From Neoarius graeffei (lineage: Eukaryota; Chordata; Actinopteri; Siluriformes; Ariidae), in assembly GCF_027579695.1 (NCBI RefSeq), contig NC_083582.1, positions 29,404,464 through 29,468,463 of the forward strand: a stretch of 64,000 bases of DNA, given 5' to 3'. The notes under the pieces were generated by a model. It was not told where the DNA came from, did no database searches, and saw nothing but the letters and a program-made list of their open reading frames with translations. Position numbers and translations under genes: made by a program. The number at the start of each line of letters is the position of its first letter. Position 1 is the first letter of the stretch. This document shows positions 45,727 through 57,179 of the stretch, piece by piece.

Positions 45727-46767
45727 AGGGGGGGTGCTAACTAAGCCAATTAAATGTTCCTCTGGAATGAAATTCCGGACAAATCGAATTATTATTGACA
45801 GGTTCTCAATGTTACAGCGGTCCCTGGTGCCATCACACTTGATGCTCATGCCAGGGGTGTCAGCCTCATCATATTTCCTTTTGATTTCTTTTAGAACCAT
45901 TTTTGCCAGAGTTTCAATTATCTCGTTTTGGATGGTGTTAGACGTGTATTTAGCATTTTCGGGGATGCATTTTGCGATATCCTTCAGTTTTTGATCTTTG
46001 AGGAGTGTATACTTGAACAGCCGGATTAAAAGCCCTTCCTCATTCTCAGCCCCGTGAGTGTGCCCCCGAAAAGCCAGTTCATTTACTGCGAGGAATTGTA
46101 TGACTTCACCTACACTTTTCACATAGTATCTGTTCTTTTCAATCTGAGTTTGACCGAGAAGGTGAACGATACTTTCTCCTGTCTCTCCACGGCGTTGACA
46201 CTCCTGCCAGGCGGACATCGCCCTAATGTGCACAAGGCTGGAAGCGTGCTTGTTAAAGCCACCGTCTTTTTCCAGAGCCTTTTTCCAATTAGTGTACCCA
46301 CATTTGGTGAATATGTTGTCCGAATTTAAACTAAATTTGCGACAGGCAAAGCAAAAGCTGGCATCTTGCAAGACTGAATATTCCAACCATGGCCGTGACT
46401 GAAACCAGCCTGCACTAAATGACCGGTAGGTTTGGCCAAAAAGGCGTTTTGGACACATTTTTAGAATGGGCTGAGATGGGCTATCCGTGTTTAAATCAAG
46501 GGGAACGGAAGACTGTATGCCTGTAACGTTTGTGCAGAGCAATGCATCTTTATCGGTAATATCTGTTGTAGCAGAGGTGCTAGCATCAATGGGAACAGAG
46601 ACATGTACGATGTTAGCATCCACCGACAAAGATGCAGCGCTTAGCACGGTGTTGAGGCAACTTTGGTTGAGGGCAGAGGTGCTGGGCTGAGAAACGTCCT
46701 CAGTATCGGAGGAAGTGCTGGGCACGGGGGGTGAGGGTGTCTGCTTTTTAATGAGAAACCTATGCAT
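45700..46767 (-). pseudogene. hAT transposase, TTF-type zinc finger, C-terminally truncated
   Basis: About 355 codons. Ser/Thr-rich N-terminus, then the TTF-type zinc-finger region (FGQTYRSFSAGWFQSRPWLE, then DASFCFACRKF, GYTNWKKALEKDGGFNKHASS with H). The start of the DUF4371/RNase-H-like region follows (YVKSVGEVIQFLAVNELAFRG, KCDGTRD). It matches the layout of ZMYM1-like hAT proteins, which are normally about twice as long. The last 10 codons run into the inverted duplicate at 45726, so the C-terminal catalytic part and dimerisation domain are missing. The N-terminal frame itself is unusually clean for a dead element. Confidence 0.82.
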
Positions 46768-47133
46768 GACTATCAGAAGGGAAAGTAAGCAATGTATTAC
46801 TGTTAACTATTAACTCGGAATCTACAGTACTGCCGTACACACTGACTCTGCTACTACCGCATGTGCGTAGAGCGAGCACGCACGCAGCTTTTTTATATAT
46901 AGGGTGGGCAGGGCACCCCCCCTCCCCTTCCAAAATGGCCAATGAGAAAGCAGTAGAGTGCAAAATGGATTTAAAGGAGAACACAAGACGCCACCTCCGA
47001 GCAAAATCGCGCATATTGTGATGATATTCACAGGCGTTTTTTTTTATAGGATGGGCAACCAATTTATCAGGGTGGGCAAGGCTTATCTCAGGGTGGGCAC
47101 TGCCCCCCCCCGCCCCCCGTAGACACGCCCCCG

Positions 47134-48475
47134 TCCCGGCCTGTGGACTACCTCGAACTTAAACAGCTGGAGGGTGAGATACCAATGGGTGAGCCACGCA
47201 TTGGCATCCTTCATGCAGTGGAGCCACTGGAGGGGTGAGTGGTCCGAACAGAGAGTGAAAGGGAGCCCCAGCAGGTAGTATTGGAGGGCGAGGACCTCCC
47301 ACTTGATGGCAAGACACTCCTTCTCGATTGTGCTGTACTTGCTTTTGCTCATTGACAGTTTCCGGCTGATGTACAGCATGGAGTGCTCCTCGCCCTCTAC
47401 CTCCTGGGACAAAACAGACCCCAGCCCTCTGTCCGATGCATCAGTCTGCAAAATAAAGGGGAGAGAGAAGTCAGGGGAGTGTAAAAGTGGCCCCCCACAC
47501 AGTGCAGCTTTTACCTCAGAAAAGGCGTGTTGGCACTGCTCCGTCCACTGGACCGGATCTGGAGCCCCCTTTTTAGTGAGCTCAGTTAAAGGGCTGGTGA
47601 CATCCGAATAATTAGGTATAAACCTACGATAATAGCCAGCCAGCCCCAGGAACTGTCTCACCCCCTTTTTGGTCTTGTGCCTCAGGCAGGCTGCAATTGC
47701 TGCAGTCTTGTTAATTTGGGGACACACCTGCCCATGACCCAAGTGGAATCCCAGATACCGTACTTCCACCCACCCAATTGCACACTTTTTTGGGTTAGCT
47801 GTGAGGCCCGCATGCCTCAGCAACTTTAGAATGGCCCTCAGATGTGTTACGTGCCGTGGCCACCCATGGCTGTAGGTTATTATATCATTGAGATATGCAG
47901 CCGTGTAGGCAGTGTGAGGGTGGAGGACCCTGTCCATGAGCTGCTGGAACATAGCAGGCACCCCAAATAACCCAAAAGGGAGCATGACAAATTGGTGTAA
48001 TCCAAATGGTGTGGAAAAGGCCGTTTTCTCTCAGGATAGAGGAGTCAAGGGGATCTGCCAATATCCCTTTGTTAGATCCAGTGTTGAATAAAAGTGAGCC
48101 ACGCCTAACCGATCGAATAACTCATCAATGCGAGGCATTGGGTATGCGTCAAATTTAGACACCACATTGACCTTTCTATAGTCCACACAGAACCGAACTG
48201 ACCCATGGGTCTTGGGAACCAGGACCACTGGGCTGCTCCAGTCACTGTGGGACTCCTTGATTATGCCCATTTTGAGCATGGCCTTGAGTTCATCCCAGAA
48301 CACTTTTTTTTGTGTTCGGGTAGGCTGTAAGGGCTGCTATGCACCACCACCCTCGGGGGCATCTAAATGTGGTGTTCTATGAGGTGGGTGCGGCCGGGTA
48401 GGGGCAAGAACATGTCAGAAAATTCCTCCTGCAACTTGGCTACCTCCGTGAGTTGGGTCGGTGAGAGGTGGTTTC
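47134..48475 (-). pseudogene. pol: Reverse transcriptase-RNase H of element 2
   Basis: RT N-terminal part at 48031-48303 (FCVDYRKVN, STLDLTKGYWQIPL), then TGA at the same codon as in element 1. The downstream frame at 47134-47985 has LPFGLFGVPAMFQ and a changed active-site box, YLND instead of YLDD, which loses a catalytic Asp. It continues to RNase H (LQTDASDRGLGSVL, LCSDHSPLQWL) and is cut by the hAT element at the VVHRPG motif. Confidence 0.9.
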
Positions 48476-48486
48476 AGGTGAGTGAC

Positions 48487-49200
48487 TTCCATTGGGTCAT
48501 GGGCAGGTGCATTCCCAAATTAACAAGACTGCAGTGATTGTGGCCTGCCCGAGGCCCAAGACCAAAAAGGGGGTGAGACAGTTCCTGGGGCTGGCTGGCT
48601 ATAATCGTAGGTTTATATCTAATTATTTGGACATCACCAGCCCTTTAACCGATCTCACTAAAATGGGAGCTCCAGATCCGGTCCAGTGGACGAAGCAGTG
48701 CCAACAGGCATTCTCTAAGGTAAAAGCTGCACTGTGTGGGGAGCCACTTTTGCACTCCCTTGACTTCTCTCTCCCCTTTATTTTAGAGACTGATGCATCG
48801 AACAGAGGGCTGAGGTCCATTTTGTTCAAGACAGTGGAGGGCGAGGAGTGCCCTGTGCTGTACATCAGCCGTAAACTCTCGATGTGTCAAAGCAAGTACA
48901 GCACCATCAAGAAAGAGTGTCTTGCCATCAAGTGGGTGGTCCTCACCCTCCAATACTACCTGCTGGGGCACTCTTTCACTCTCTGTTTGTACCACGCACC
49001 CCTCCAGTGGCTCCACCGCATGAAGGATGCCAATGCGCGGATCACCCGTTGGTATCTCATCCTCCAGCTGTGTAAGTTCAAGGTGGTCCACAGGCCGGGG
49101 GCGCAGATGGTGGTGGCGGACTTCCTGTCCCATCAGGGGGGGAGTCTGCTTCAGGCCAGATGGCTCCCCGGCCTGAGTTGGGCGGTGGGGGTATGTGGTA
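48487..49200 (+). pseudogene. Inverted extra copy of the RT-RNase H 3' half
   Basis: Plus-strand frame of 238 codons: HSQINKTAVIVACPRPKTKK, GVRQFLGLAGYNRRF, FILETDASNRGL, VVHRPGAQMVVADFLSHQGG. It is homologous to the end of pol and stops where the 3' LTR should begin ('tatgtggtaa'). It sits head-to-head against the element's own minus-strand RT, replacing about 50 bp at the IN-RT junction. It differs from the minus-strand copy at many sites. Confidence 0.88.
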
Positions 49201-49235
49201 ATAATTGAGATGTTACCTTTTATACCTCTGGGCCC

Positions 49236-50569
49236 AGCTCCGCCTTCTCTGGAACTATCAACGCCAATGCCATGGGGACCCCCTCATTCCAGCATTTTAA
49301 AAGGTTGAGGTGGTAGATTTGCAATGCCCCGCCCCTATCTGCTCACCTCACCTCATAGTCGACGTCCCTGACTCGCCGTGTGACCTCGAAGGGTCCTTGC
49401 CACTTGGTGATTAACTTAGAACTCGACGTGGGCAATAATACATGCACTTTGTCTGCTGGTGTGAACTCTCTAAGGCGCGTGCCCCTGTCATACAGACGGC
49501 TTTGATGTTCTTGTGCCTGCTGCAAATTCTCCTGAGTTAAGTGCATGAGTGTGTGGAGTTTTACATGCAGGTCAATAACGTACTGAATTTCATTCTTGCT
49601 AGATGAAGGTCCCTCCTCCCAATTTTCTCATAGCACATCCAAAATGCCACATGGCTTACGCCCATATAATAATTCGAAGGGAGAAAACCCCGTGGAGGCT
49701 TGCAGGACTTCTCGTACTGCAAATAACAGGGGCTCAAGCCACTTATCCCAATTACATGTGTCCTCACTTACAAATTTCCGAATTATGTTGAGTGTTTGGT
49801 TAAATCGCTCCACTAAGTCATCTGTTTGTGGGTGATAGACACTGGTGCGGATAGACTTAATACCCAGTAACCCATACAGCTCGTGCAGTGTACATGGCAT
49901 AAATGAACTGCCTTGGTCCATCAGAATTTCTTTCGGAATCCCGACCTGGGAGATAAAGTGGAAGAGCGCTTCCGCAATACTGCATGCTGAGATATTGTGG
50001 AGAGGCACTGCTTCCAGATATCGCATTGCATAGTCCACCAGAATTAAAATAAAGCGATATCCCCGTGCTGACCAATCTAATGGCCTGACAAGATCCATCC
50101 CAATTCTTTCAAAAGGGGTCTCGATTAGAGGGAGAGGGCACAAAGGCTCTTTTGGAGTGGTCGTGGGATTTACTAATTGGCATTCACAGCAAGCCGCACA
50201 CCATTGATGGACGTCCCTGCGAATCCCTGGCCAATAGAACCAGGACATTATTCGGGCTAATGTTTTATCTTGCCCCAAGTGTCCAGCCATGGGATTAAAG
50301 TGAGCCGCATGGAATATGAGTTTCTTTGGGATCAACAATTGAGTTATCGGTTCAGTTTGAGTGTCCTGCGTCACTCGGTACAACCTATCCTTAATAATAG
50401 CAAAATAAGGAAAGGCCGGTGTCGCATTTGGCTGGAGAGTTTGACCATCAATTACTCTCACTTGGTCAAATGCATGCCGCAGAGTCTTGTCTTGCAACTG
50501 CTCTAATGGGAAATCCTCAAGGGAATCCCCGAGAGAGGGAGGAGGGGTGGGGTGCTCCTCACTCCTCAC
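49236..50569 (-). pseudogene. int: Integrase of element 2, long open core
   Basis: The 313-codon open frame at 49628-50569 contains the HHCC domain (HFNPMAGHLG...CAACCEC), DDE residues (RIGMDLVRP, LMDQGSSF, LVERFNQTL) and the conserved ASTGFSPFELLYGRKPCG. The C-terminal GPF/Y part (KWQGPFEVTRRV) is in another frame at 49343-49546. It is the best-preserved module of element 2. It again lies upstream of RT. Confidence 0.9.
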
Positions 50570-50770
50570 ATCGCTCTAACACGGTGCTGACGTAGACGGC
50601 TCTGCAACAGCTTCCCCAGTCAAAGCCACACCGGGAGCTTCCCGTGACGTATTTATGCAGGACCCACCTCTCATTATGTGTTCCATCAATTCTTTAAACC
50701 CTGGCCAATCAGTTCCCAAAATTAAGGAGTGGGTGAGACGAGGGTTAACTGCCGCCTTAATTTTATGTGT

Positions 50771-51025
50771 TTAGCCCCGGAATAGAATATCGACGGACAT
50801 TAGAGGGTAATTGTGAACATCCCTGTGCACACATGACACCTTCATCACTTGTGCTCTCCCCAATGCCTCACCTTGCACCAGGCGTTGGTGAATTGAGGTC
50901 CGATTACAACCATAATCCACCAACACGTGATATGTATCCCCTTGAACACTTACTGGTACGCGATACATTGCAGCCCGATCGGGGGCAGTCTCTGGCATGT
51001 TGGGGATCCGGATCACAGCTCCCAC
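50771..51025 (-). pseudogene. pro: Protease of element 2, active site changed
   Basis: Reads VSVQGDTYHVLVDYGCNRTSIH: the DSG triad is DYG here, so the enzyme would be inactive. Confidence 0.82.
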
Positions 51026-51079
51026 CTCCCTGGTGGAGCTACGACTCTGGAGATGCTCCTACTCCCCGCTGTGCCAGCA

Positions 51080-52000
51080 CACCGGCCCAGGCTTTCCCTC
51101 TGCACTGGCGTTATGGGAGTCACTCATCTGAGGAGGAGACAACACTGACAAGGAAGAGGGAGATGGGAGGACACCATGGGTGTGACGAGCCAGCTGGGGA
51201 GGAGCCGGCCGCTGCCTCTGTGGTAGGGGAACAGGGTGGGGATGGGAAAGAGAGACAGAGGGGGAGAAGAGAGAGAGAGGAAAAGAGAGGAGAGATGCCT
51301 CGTCTTCCTGCCATCAAAGCCGCCTCCAGATGGTCCTCCGCCAGCTCAATGGCTCATCTTAGTGACGCCAGGAGATGACACTGGACCCATTCCGCTGTTC
51401 CTTCCGGAAGTCGACAGATGAACTGTTCCAGTGCCACCAGATCGATGATCTCGTCAGCGTCGTGATCTTCTGCCCTCAGCCACCGCCAGCAGGCATCCCA
51501 GAGTTGCTGGCTGAATGGAAACAGCTGGCCGACCTCCTCCAATGTGTCCAGAAGCACTGGCAATGTTATTCCGGGGAGCAGCTGACCCACTGCAGGATGG
51601 CTTTCTTCAGGTCAGCATACACCAGTCGACTGTCAGCAGGGAGCTGCTGCGCTGCGAGCTGCGCCTCGCCAGTCAGGAGCGGGAGGAGGTGCGCCACGCA
51701 CTGCTCCAGCGGCCACCCCCACGCCTCAGCTGCTTGTTCGAAGAGGGCGAGGAACACTTCCAGATCGTCCTGCGGGCCCATCTTCATGAGGGTGCTGGCT
51801 GCAGTGGTTGATGTCCCTGCTGACGCGGGCAGATGCCGGAACGCCTGGCGATCTTCCTGCTGGGCCAGCATCAAGGCTTCGAAGCGTTGCTCTTGTTCCT
51901 TTCAGAGGGTGATCAGCGCTTGATGCTGGTTCTGCTGGGCAGTAGGGAGGGCAAGGATGAGCTCTTTGAATGGGAAGGACTCCATGGGGTGGTTCCCTTC
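51080..52000 (-). pseudogene. gag: gag of element 2, SCAN-like, frameshifted
   Basis: 51566-51874: MKMGPQDDLEVFLALFEQAA and VAHLLPLLTGEAQLAAQQL. In another frame, 51354-51590: FSQQLWDACWRWLRAEDHDA, DLVALEQFICRLPEGTAEWV (SCAN-like). The zinc-knuckle region near 51030-51080 is unrecognisable. The gag start is preceded by the primer binding site (TGGTGCCGAAACC on the minus strand, 52012-52024). Confidence 0.87.
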
Positions 52001-52025
52001 TGTGCATTCCAGGTTTCGGCACCAC

Positions 52026-52338
52026 TGTAACAGTTCCTGATGCGGGTGGAGCACAGAAGCACGGCAGGCGAGAGTTGATGTTCACATACACACTTTTTAT
52101 TGTCCTTATTTTGGCTTTTCATCTTGATTGATTGATTCATTCATTCAGTCACACACATGTGTTGGGGTCGGGGACCTCCTCTTCTCTGCTCTCCCCCTCC
52201 TTTTATGCTCGATCCCTGCGACAAACAAACACACCCACACACATTAATGGACACCAGGTGTAATGACTTAGCCACTTACCTTCCCCGACCTCGCCCTCCA
52301 TTCACAAACTGACACTTGGCCATGCCCCCATTGCCACA
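52026..52338 (-). repeat. 5' LTR of element 2
   Basis: 313 bp. The minus strand starts TGTGGCAATGGGGGC and ends CTGTTACA. Contains CATAAAAGG (TATA-like) and AATAAA downstream. Confidence 0.92.
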
Positions 52339-52356
52339 CACACATATATATATATC

Positions 52357-52612
52357 ATTATCTCTAGCCACTTTATCCTGTTCTACAGGGTCGCAGGCAA
52401 GCTGGAGCCTATCCCAGCTGACTACAGGCAAAAGGCGGGGTACACCCTGGACAAGTCGCCAGGTCATCACAGGGCTGACACATAGACAACCTTTCACACC
52501 TATGGTCAATTTAGAGTCACCAGTTAACCTAATCTGTATGTCTTTGGACTGTGGGGGAAACCGGAGCACCAGAGGAAACCCACGCGGACACGGGGAGAAC
52601 ATGCAAACTCTG
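52357..52612 (-). mobile_element. 5'-truncated main-family SINE
   Basis: Reverse-oriented: 3' end at 'cattatctctagccacttta', core, stopping inside 'gggagaacatgcaaactctg'. Directly abuts the TA run next to element 2. Confidence 0.88.
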
Positions 52613-52614
52613 AA

Positions 52615-53560
52615 ACAGAGGAACTGGAAACAGTCTTCAAAACAGGTGAGTTCTTTTATTTAGCACACTTTTCAGTGACAGCTCATCACATACACATGCA
52701 CACACGTACGGTGATGCTGCTATCTCTCTTGTTCCTGACTGTCTGAAAGACACACAGAGACACAGGTCATCGTAACAACCTTGTTCATGCATAGTCAAAG
52801 TTTTTTAAACCTTATTTTGTGGCAAATGTTTTAACTGGTTTTTATAAGATTTGACTGGTGATTCTGTACATGCAGTGTTTTGTCCCGATGGCCACTGAAA
52901 GTGCAGTTATGGCTCTCTTACCATTCATTTAAACATAGGCCTGATCTTGTTAACCTGAAATAACTGCCCAGGTGTGTTACCAAGATGGCTGCCGAGTGGC
53001 GAGACTCGCCTATAACTTTGATAAACATGATTTAATGGGAAAGAACTGTCCTAAGTAAGAAGCGAGAATATGCCATGCGAGTATAAAATAAACTTCTGAG
53101 TCATAGCCATTGCAATATGAGATAAGCTGTACCTGTATAAGTCTTACATTCTACACAGTACAGTAGCTTGTCCTCCATATGAGTCCTTGTGAATGAGTTG
53201 TTGATATGGAAACAAGAACACATTAAAGTAATACTATACAGCTGTTCATTTGAATGGTCAAAGCTGCTATTATAGAAAATTATTCAACACCTTCTAACTT
53301 GTCAGTTTCAGGAATTAACCAGTGCTGTACTATAATACAGTTACAAAGTCACAGTTAAATAAGAAAAGCTAGATCTTTGTGGAACAGTGCTTTATTAAAG
53401 GCAGACATACTTAGGCTGTTAAGTGTATAGATAAGAGACTCAAAGACAGTGCTAGTAGTATGTGTAAAACCTAAATATTGTCTGTATGTATGGTGTGTAT
53501 AAAACACCTATATAATATATAATTCTGGCCTTTTCTGATTCAATTAGAAGTACATTTTTC
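52615..53560. other. Intergenic DNA
   Basis: No gene or repeat recognised. Confidence 0.5.
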
Positions 53561-53974
53561 TAATATACAGTACTGTGCAATAGTCTTAGGCACCCTATTT
53601 TTTTTTTATACAAACTTTGTTATAGATTTTTATTTATTTATTTATTTGCACAACAAAAAAGAGCATAATACAATAAACAATAAAAAAAACAAGTGCAGGA
53701 GGAGGGAAAAAGCGTTTATCGCTTATACTAGGCCCTCCTCCTCTATACTTATTTAAAATTGATTATAGTCTTAATTACAATAATCATGACTATAAATAAA
53801 ATAATACAAGTAATATAATACATAGAGAGTGATAACAATACAATAAGGATAATTAAATACTTAATGATATAAATCAAAATAAGAACTGATCATATGAGGC
53901 TATTACAAGGGACTATGATGGCTTATGAGATGGCTTTTCAGGGCACTTTTAAACATCAGAAAAGAGGAAATTGT

Positions 53975-55050
53975 TCATATATTTGTCTGAAGACTGTTCC
54001 ATATTGTAACACATTTATATTTTACGGAGGACTGTGCTAATGATGTGCGGAAGAGAGGAATATGGAGCTGATTCCTTTGTCGGGTATAATAATTATGTAC
54101 AAGTGAATTAGGATTTAAGAAATTGTCAAATATATTGGGGAGATTGTTTGCCAGGAAGTTAAATGTGAAGATACTAATTTGTAATTTATTGATATCATGG
54201 ATATTTAGTATTTTTAATTTTTGAAACAAGGGAGCCGAGTGTGATTGAAAGTCAGAAGCAGTTGCTATTCTTACAAATTTCTTTTGGAGGGTTATAAGAG
54301 GGTGTAGAGTTGTACAGTACGCGCATCCCCAAACAATGTTACAGTAAGTCAAGTATGGGTAAATGAGGCTGTTGTATATAGTTATAAGAGTCTTTTAAGG
54401 GATAACGTATTTGATTTTCCCAATAACACGAATTGCTTTAGCAACTCTTTTACTTATGACAGAGACATGGGCTTTCCAATTTAATTTGTCATGTATTACT
54501 ACCCCCCAAAATTTAGTCTGTCTCTCTTGCATAATAGAAACATTCTTTAAGAATATTTTGGCCTTATTAATATCATAACTTTTATTTCTACTACAGAAAA
54601 TAAGAAAATTTGCCTTTTTAGTATTTATTGATAATTTATTTGCTTCAAACCATGTAGCTACTTTAATCAATTGTTGATTAGCCAGTTGTATCAGAGAATC
54701 AAAGTTTTTGTGAGAAAGGAATATGTTGGTGTCATCGGCAAACAGTATAAAATACAGTACTGAGGAGGCTTCTGCTAGATCATTGATGTAGATCAAGAAT
54801 AGTAGAGGACCCAAAATTGACCCCTGTGGTACTCCACATTGAATTTCTTTGTAGGTAGATTTGATACCGTTCAGAGTCACATATTGTTTTCTATTATTCA
54901 GGTAATTTTGAAACCAATTTAATGCAATGCCAGTAACACCGTAAGCAGCTAATTTCCAGAGTGTGGTATGGTTTACTGTATCAAAAGCTTTTGATAAATC
55001 TAAAAATATTCCTATTGTATATTCATTTGATGTTATACATTTGATGACTT
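53975..55050 (-). pseudogene. Reverse transcriptase, fingers/palm to C-terminus
   Basis: Upstream part: TIGIFLDLSKAFDTVNH (first catalytic Asp), then in 54395-54880 CGVPQGSILGPLLFLIYIND and LFADDTNIFLSHKN (FADD catalytic box intact), KLSINTKKANFLIF. A stop or frameshift near 54390 is followed by MTYCNIVWGCAY, LQKKFVRIATASDFQSHSAP and HNYYTRQRNQL at 53975-54352. Only one or two lesions in the retained part, so it is a fairly recent LINE. The endonuclease domain is absent (5' truncation). Confidence 0.88.
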
Positions 55051-55052
55051 CT

Positions 55053-55137
55053 CAGCTGGGATAGGCTCCAGCTTGCCTGCGACCCTGTAGAACAGGATAA
55101 AGCGGCTAGAGATAATGAGATGAGAGATGAGATATCT
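55053..55137 (+). mobile_element. 85-bp SINE 3' fragment inside the LINE
   Basis: 'cagctgggataggctccagc' to (GAGAT)n tail, flanked by tgatgacttct at 55042-55052 and 55138-55148. The 11-bp duplication shows a heavily 5'-truncated insertion. Confidence 0.9.
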
Positions 55138-55629
55138 GATGACTTCTACATCATTGAGTCAGGACAAAAACATTTTAGAGTTCCAAACATTCATTTTCCA
55201 GCACAGCATTAAATGTTACAGGAAAAAAAAAAGTTTGTATCTGAGCAGCATATTACATAACTGACCATTTTTCGGATTAAAAAAGAAAACATAATGAAGG
55301 CTACTGGGTTTTACGGCAAAATTAAGAAGCAAGTGTGACAGTCAAAGTGTCCAGAAGAACTGTGGCTGGTTCTGTAAGATGCTTAGTAAAACCTACAGCT
55401 CATCTCCTTATAAAACTGCACTCGTTGTACCTGAGACTACTTTTTTTTTTAAGCAAAGGCTCATGTCACACCAAATTTTGATTTTGTTTCATTTCTTTTG
55501 GCTTACTGTGGTTTATAGTATTTTTTTTGTTTGTTTTATGTTAAAACATTTCATTTCATTATATTTTAAGCCATTTTTGGTCTACAGCATTTATTTACAT
55601 GGTGCCTAAGACTTCTGCACAGGACTATA

Positions 55630-55739
55630 ACTCTTTTCTCAATGCACTAAACATTTTGTGATTGACATCTGTATTCCTTGGTTAGATTTTCAAAGATTAG
55701 AGCATTTAAAATGTCATTTAAATAGAAATGCTAAAATAG

Positions 55740-55774
<35 letters not shown>

Positions 55775-56840
55775 ACGCACGTGCGCATAGTATTTATAAT
55801 GGCCGAAAGGTAAAACTGGAAAATCTTACTAATTCCTTTCAACTGTGTGTCAGCAGTGTGTGTGTTGCTTCTGAAATGCCTGCTCTTAATAGAAATACAG
55901 CGTAGAACCAGGGACGCAAGTCAAAACCAAACTGTTCCTGGTCTCATTCTTTTTGTCTGGGTTAAACAGTGGTCTGTAAATGTTTCCTGGATTATATCAG
56001 TGACTTTTGTTCGGAACTCACATTGAACTTACATGTTGCATTCTGTTTCATGGCAAATGATTTAAAAAAAATAAAATAAAAACAAGTGAAACTAGAGAAT
56101 AAGTGCTACAAACGCACAGTCCAGATCAAAGATGAAAAGGAAATGAGAAATAAGCAGCAACAAAGCATCTGCTCACACTACCTTCCTCCTTTCTTTAACC
56201 TCAACACCCTGCTAAGTCCCCTGGCCCCAAGGTCATGCAAAATTCACTCACACTGAGTCTGAAAACATAAAATGCCAGAGCTCCCATAATCCCCTTGTGA
56301 TGTGTTTCCACTTTAGCAATAATTGTATTTTCCCTGCACATATTTAATAGAACAACAGCAACGCTCACTGCTCATTTAATTCCTTCCAGGTGTTCAGTAT
56401 TCAAATATTAAAGGAGAAAGGCACTGATACGAGTGTGGATCACTTATTTCTGCTCTCCCTCAGTGAAGCTAAACAATTCTACTGCTACTACTACTATGCA
56501 GTTAGAATGAGGATGGTAACACACACACACACACACACACACAAAAGTTTCTGTTCACAGTGTTAACAAAACAACTTTAATTAACTTCTATATGGAGTTC
56601 ATGATTCATATTTTGCTTCTGGTTTACAAAGGTCTATGTATGTATGTATGTATGTATGTATGTATGTATGTATGTATGCTGACTGCCAGGTCACCCAAAT
56701 GTCTTTACACATGTCCTCAATTGCTCTTTATCCATTATTAATGTTCTGAGTTCTCCTTTACTATCCATTCCAGTATCTTCCAGCAAAGTATCAATTTTTT
56801 TCTTCATCCCCTGTTCATATATCTATCTGATGGTTCCTAC
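55630..56840. other. Intergenic DNA with three microsatellites
   Basis: (GT)n at 55743-55771, (CA)n at 56520-56543, (GTAT)n at 56636-56676. No exon recognised. Confidence 0.55.
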
Positions 56841-56849
56841 AAAACAAAA

Positions 56850-57131
56850 TCACTTGCTTATCAAGATCACTTCCTTATGATGAGCACAGTGACCTGCAAG
56901 TTGCATTCTCCTCTGGCTGATCTTTTCTATTTCTGGTGGAAGCTTCTGATACAATTCCTTGTTAATAAGTTTTTGTCTCCATGAAACATTTAGTACCATG
57001 TGAAACATTCTTATATAGCAGCCATCAATTCTCTTTTCTACTTGCATTGTAGTTGTCCATGCTTCTGCTCCATACAATAGCACAGACCCCACTGTTGCAA
57101 TGAAAAACCTTTCTTTTACATTTCTGCTCAT
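56850..57131 (-). pseudogene. C-terminal fragment of an RTE-like LINE protein
   Basis: Reads VGSVLLYGAEAWTTT, then GCYIRMFHMVLNVSWR, NKELYQKLPP and ISQRRMQLAGHCAHHKE. This is the conserved region after the RT domain in RTE-like fish and invertebrate LINEs (LYG-EAWT...WR...NKELY..LP...RRM.LAGHC). One open frame with no RT core. Confidence 0.8.
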
Positions 57132-57179
57132 CTACGACGACCATATCTTCTTCAAATTATGACACGCTGACTTCGAAAC

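Larger units (their letters stand above)
45163..47133 (-). mobile_element. hAT-type transposon inserted in LTR element 2
   Basis: Ends CAGAGGCGT... and (reverse) CGGGGGCGT... resemble hAT termini. Flanks ccccggcc (45155-45162) and tcccggcc (47134-47141) form an 8-bp duplication with one change. Removing the element rejoins the retrotransposon reading. The right-terminal 220 bp (46913-47133) recur in inverted orientation inside the left part (45510-45726). It encodes a truncated TTF-zinc-finger transposase. Confidence 0.85.
44738..52338 (-). mobile_element. LTR retrotransposon 2: Gmr1-like, rearranged and interrupted
   Basis: LTRs at 44738-45060 (3') and 52026-52338 (5') relative to the minus-strand element. 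The internal order on the minus strand is gag, protease, integrase, [inverted RT-RH piece], RT-RH, [hAT insertion], RNase H end. It is the same family as element 1 but a different subfamily: the LTRs align only in parts, such as 'ggggaaggtaagtggc'. It carries many more lesions. Confidence 0.92.
53628..55163 (-). mobile_element. LINE (CR1/L2-like), 5'-truncated
   Basis: Reverse-strand element with its 3' end at 'atttatttatttatttgcac' (53628-53655) and a 3' UTR of about 330 bp. The remaining coding part covers the second half of the RT and the C-terminal domain. Interrupted by a SINE fragment at 55053-55137. Confidence 0.85.
53568..55627. mobile_element. MITE with CAGTACTGTGCAA..AGTCTTAGGCACC ends, host of a LINE
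   Basis: Left end 'cagtactgtgcaatagtc'/'ttaggcacc' and right end 'ggtgcctaagacttctgcac'/'aggacta' are imperfect inverted repeats, with TA flanks. The original element is only about 0.5 kb (53568-53625 plus 55165-55627). The rest is the LINE. No transposase. Confidence 0.75.

Noticed and set aside
46054..46690. Plus-strand frames over the hAT transposase
   Set aside because: Antisense shadows of the minus-strand transposase frame.
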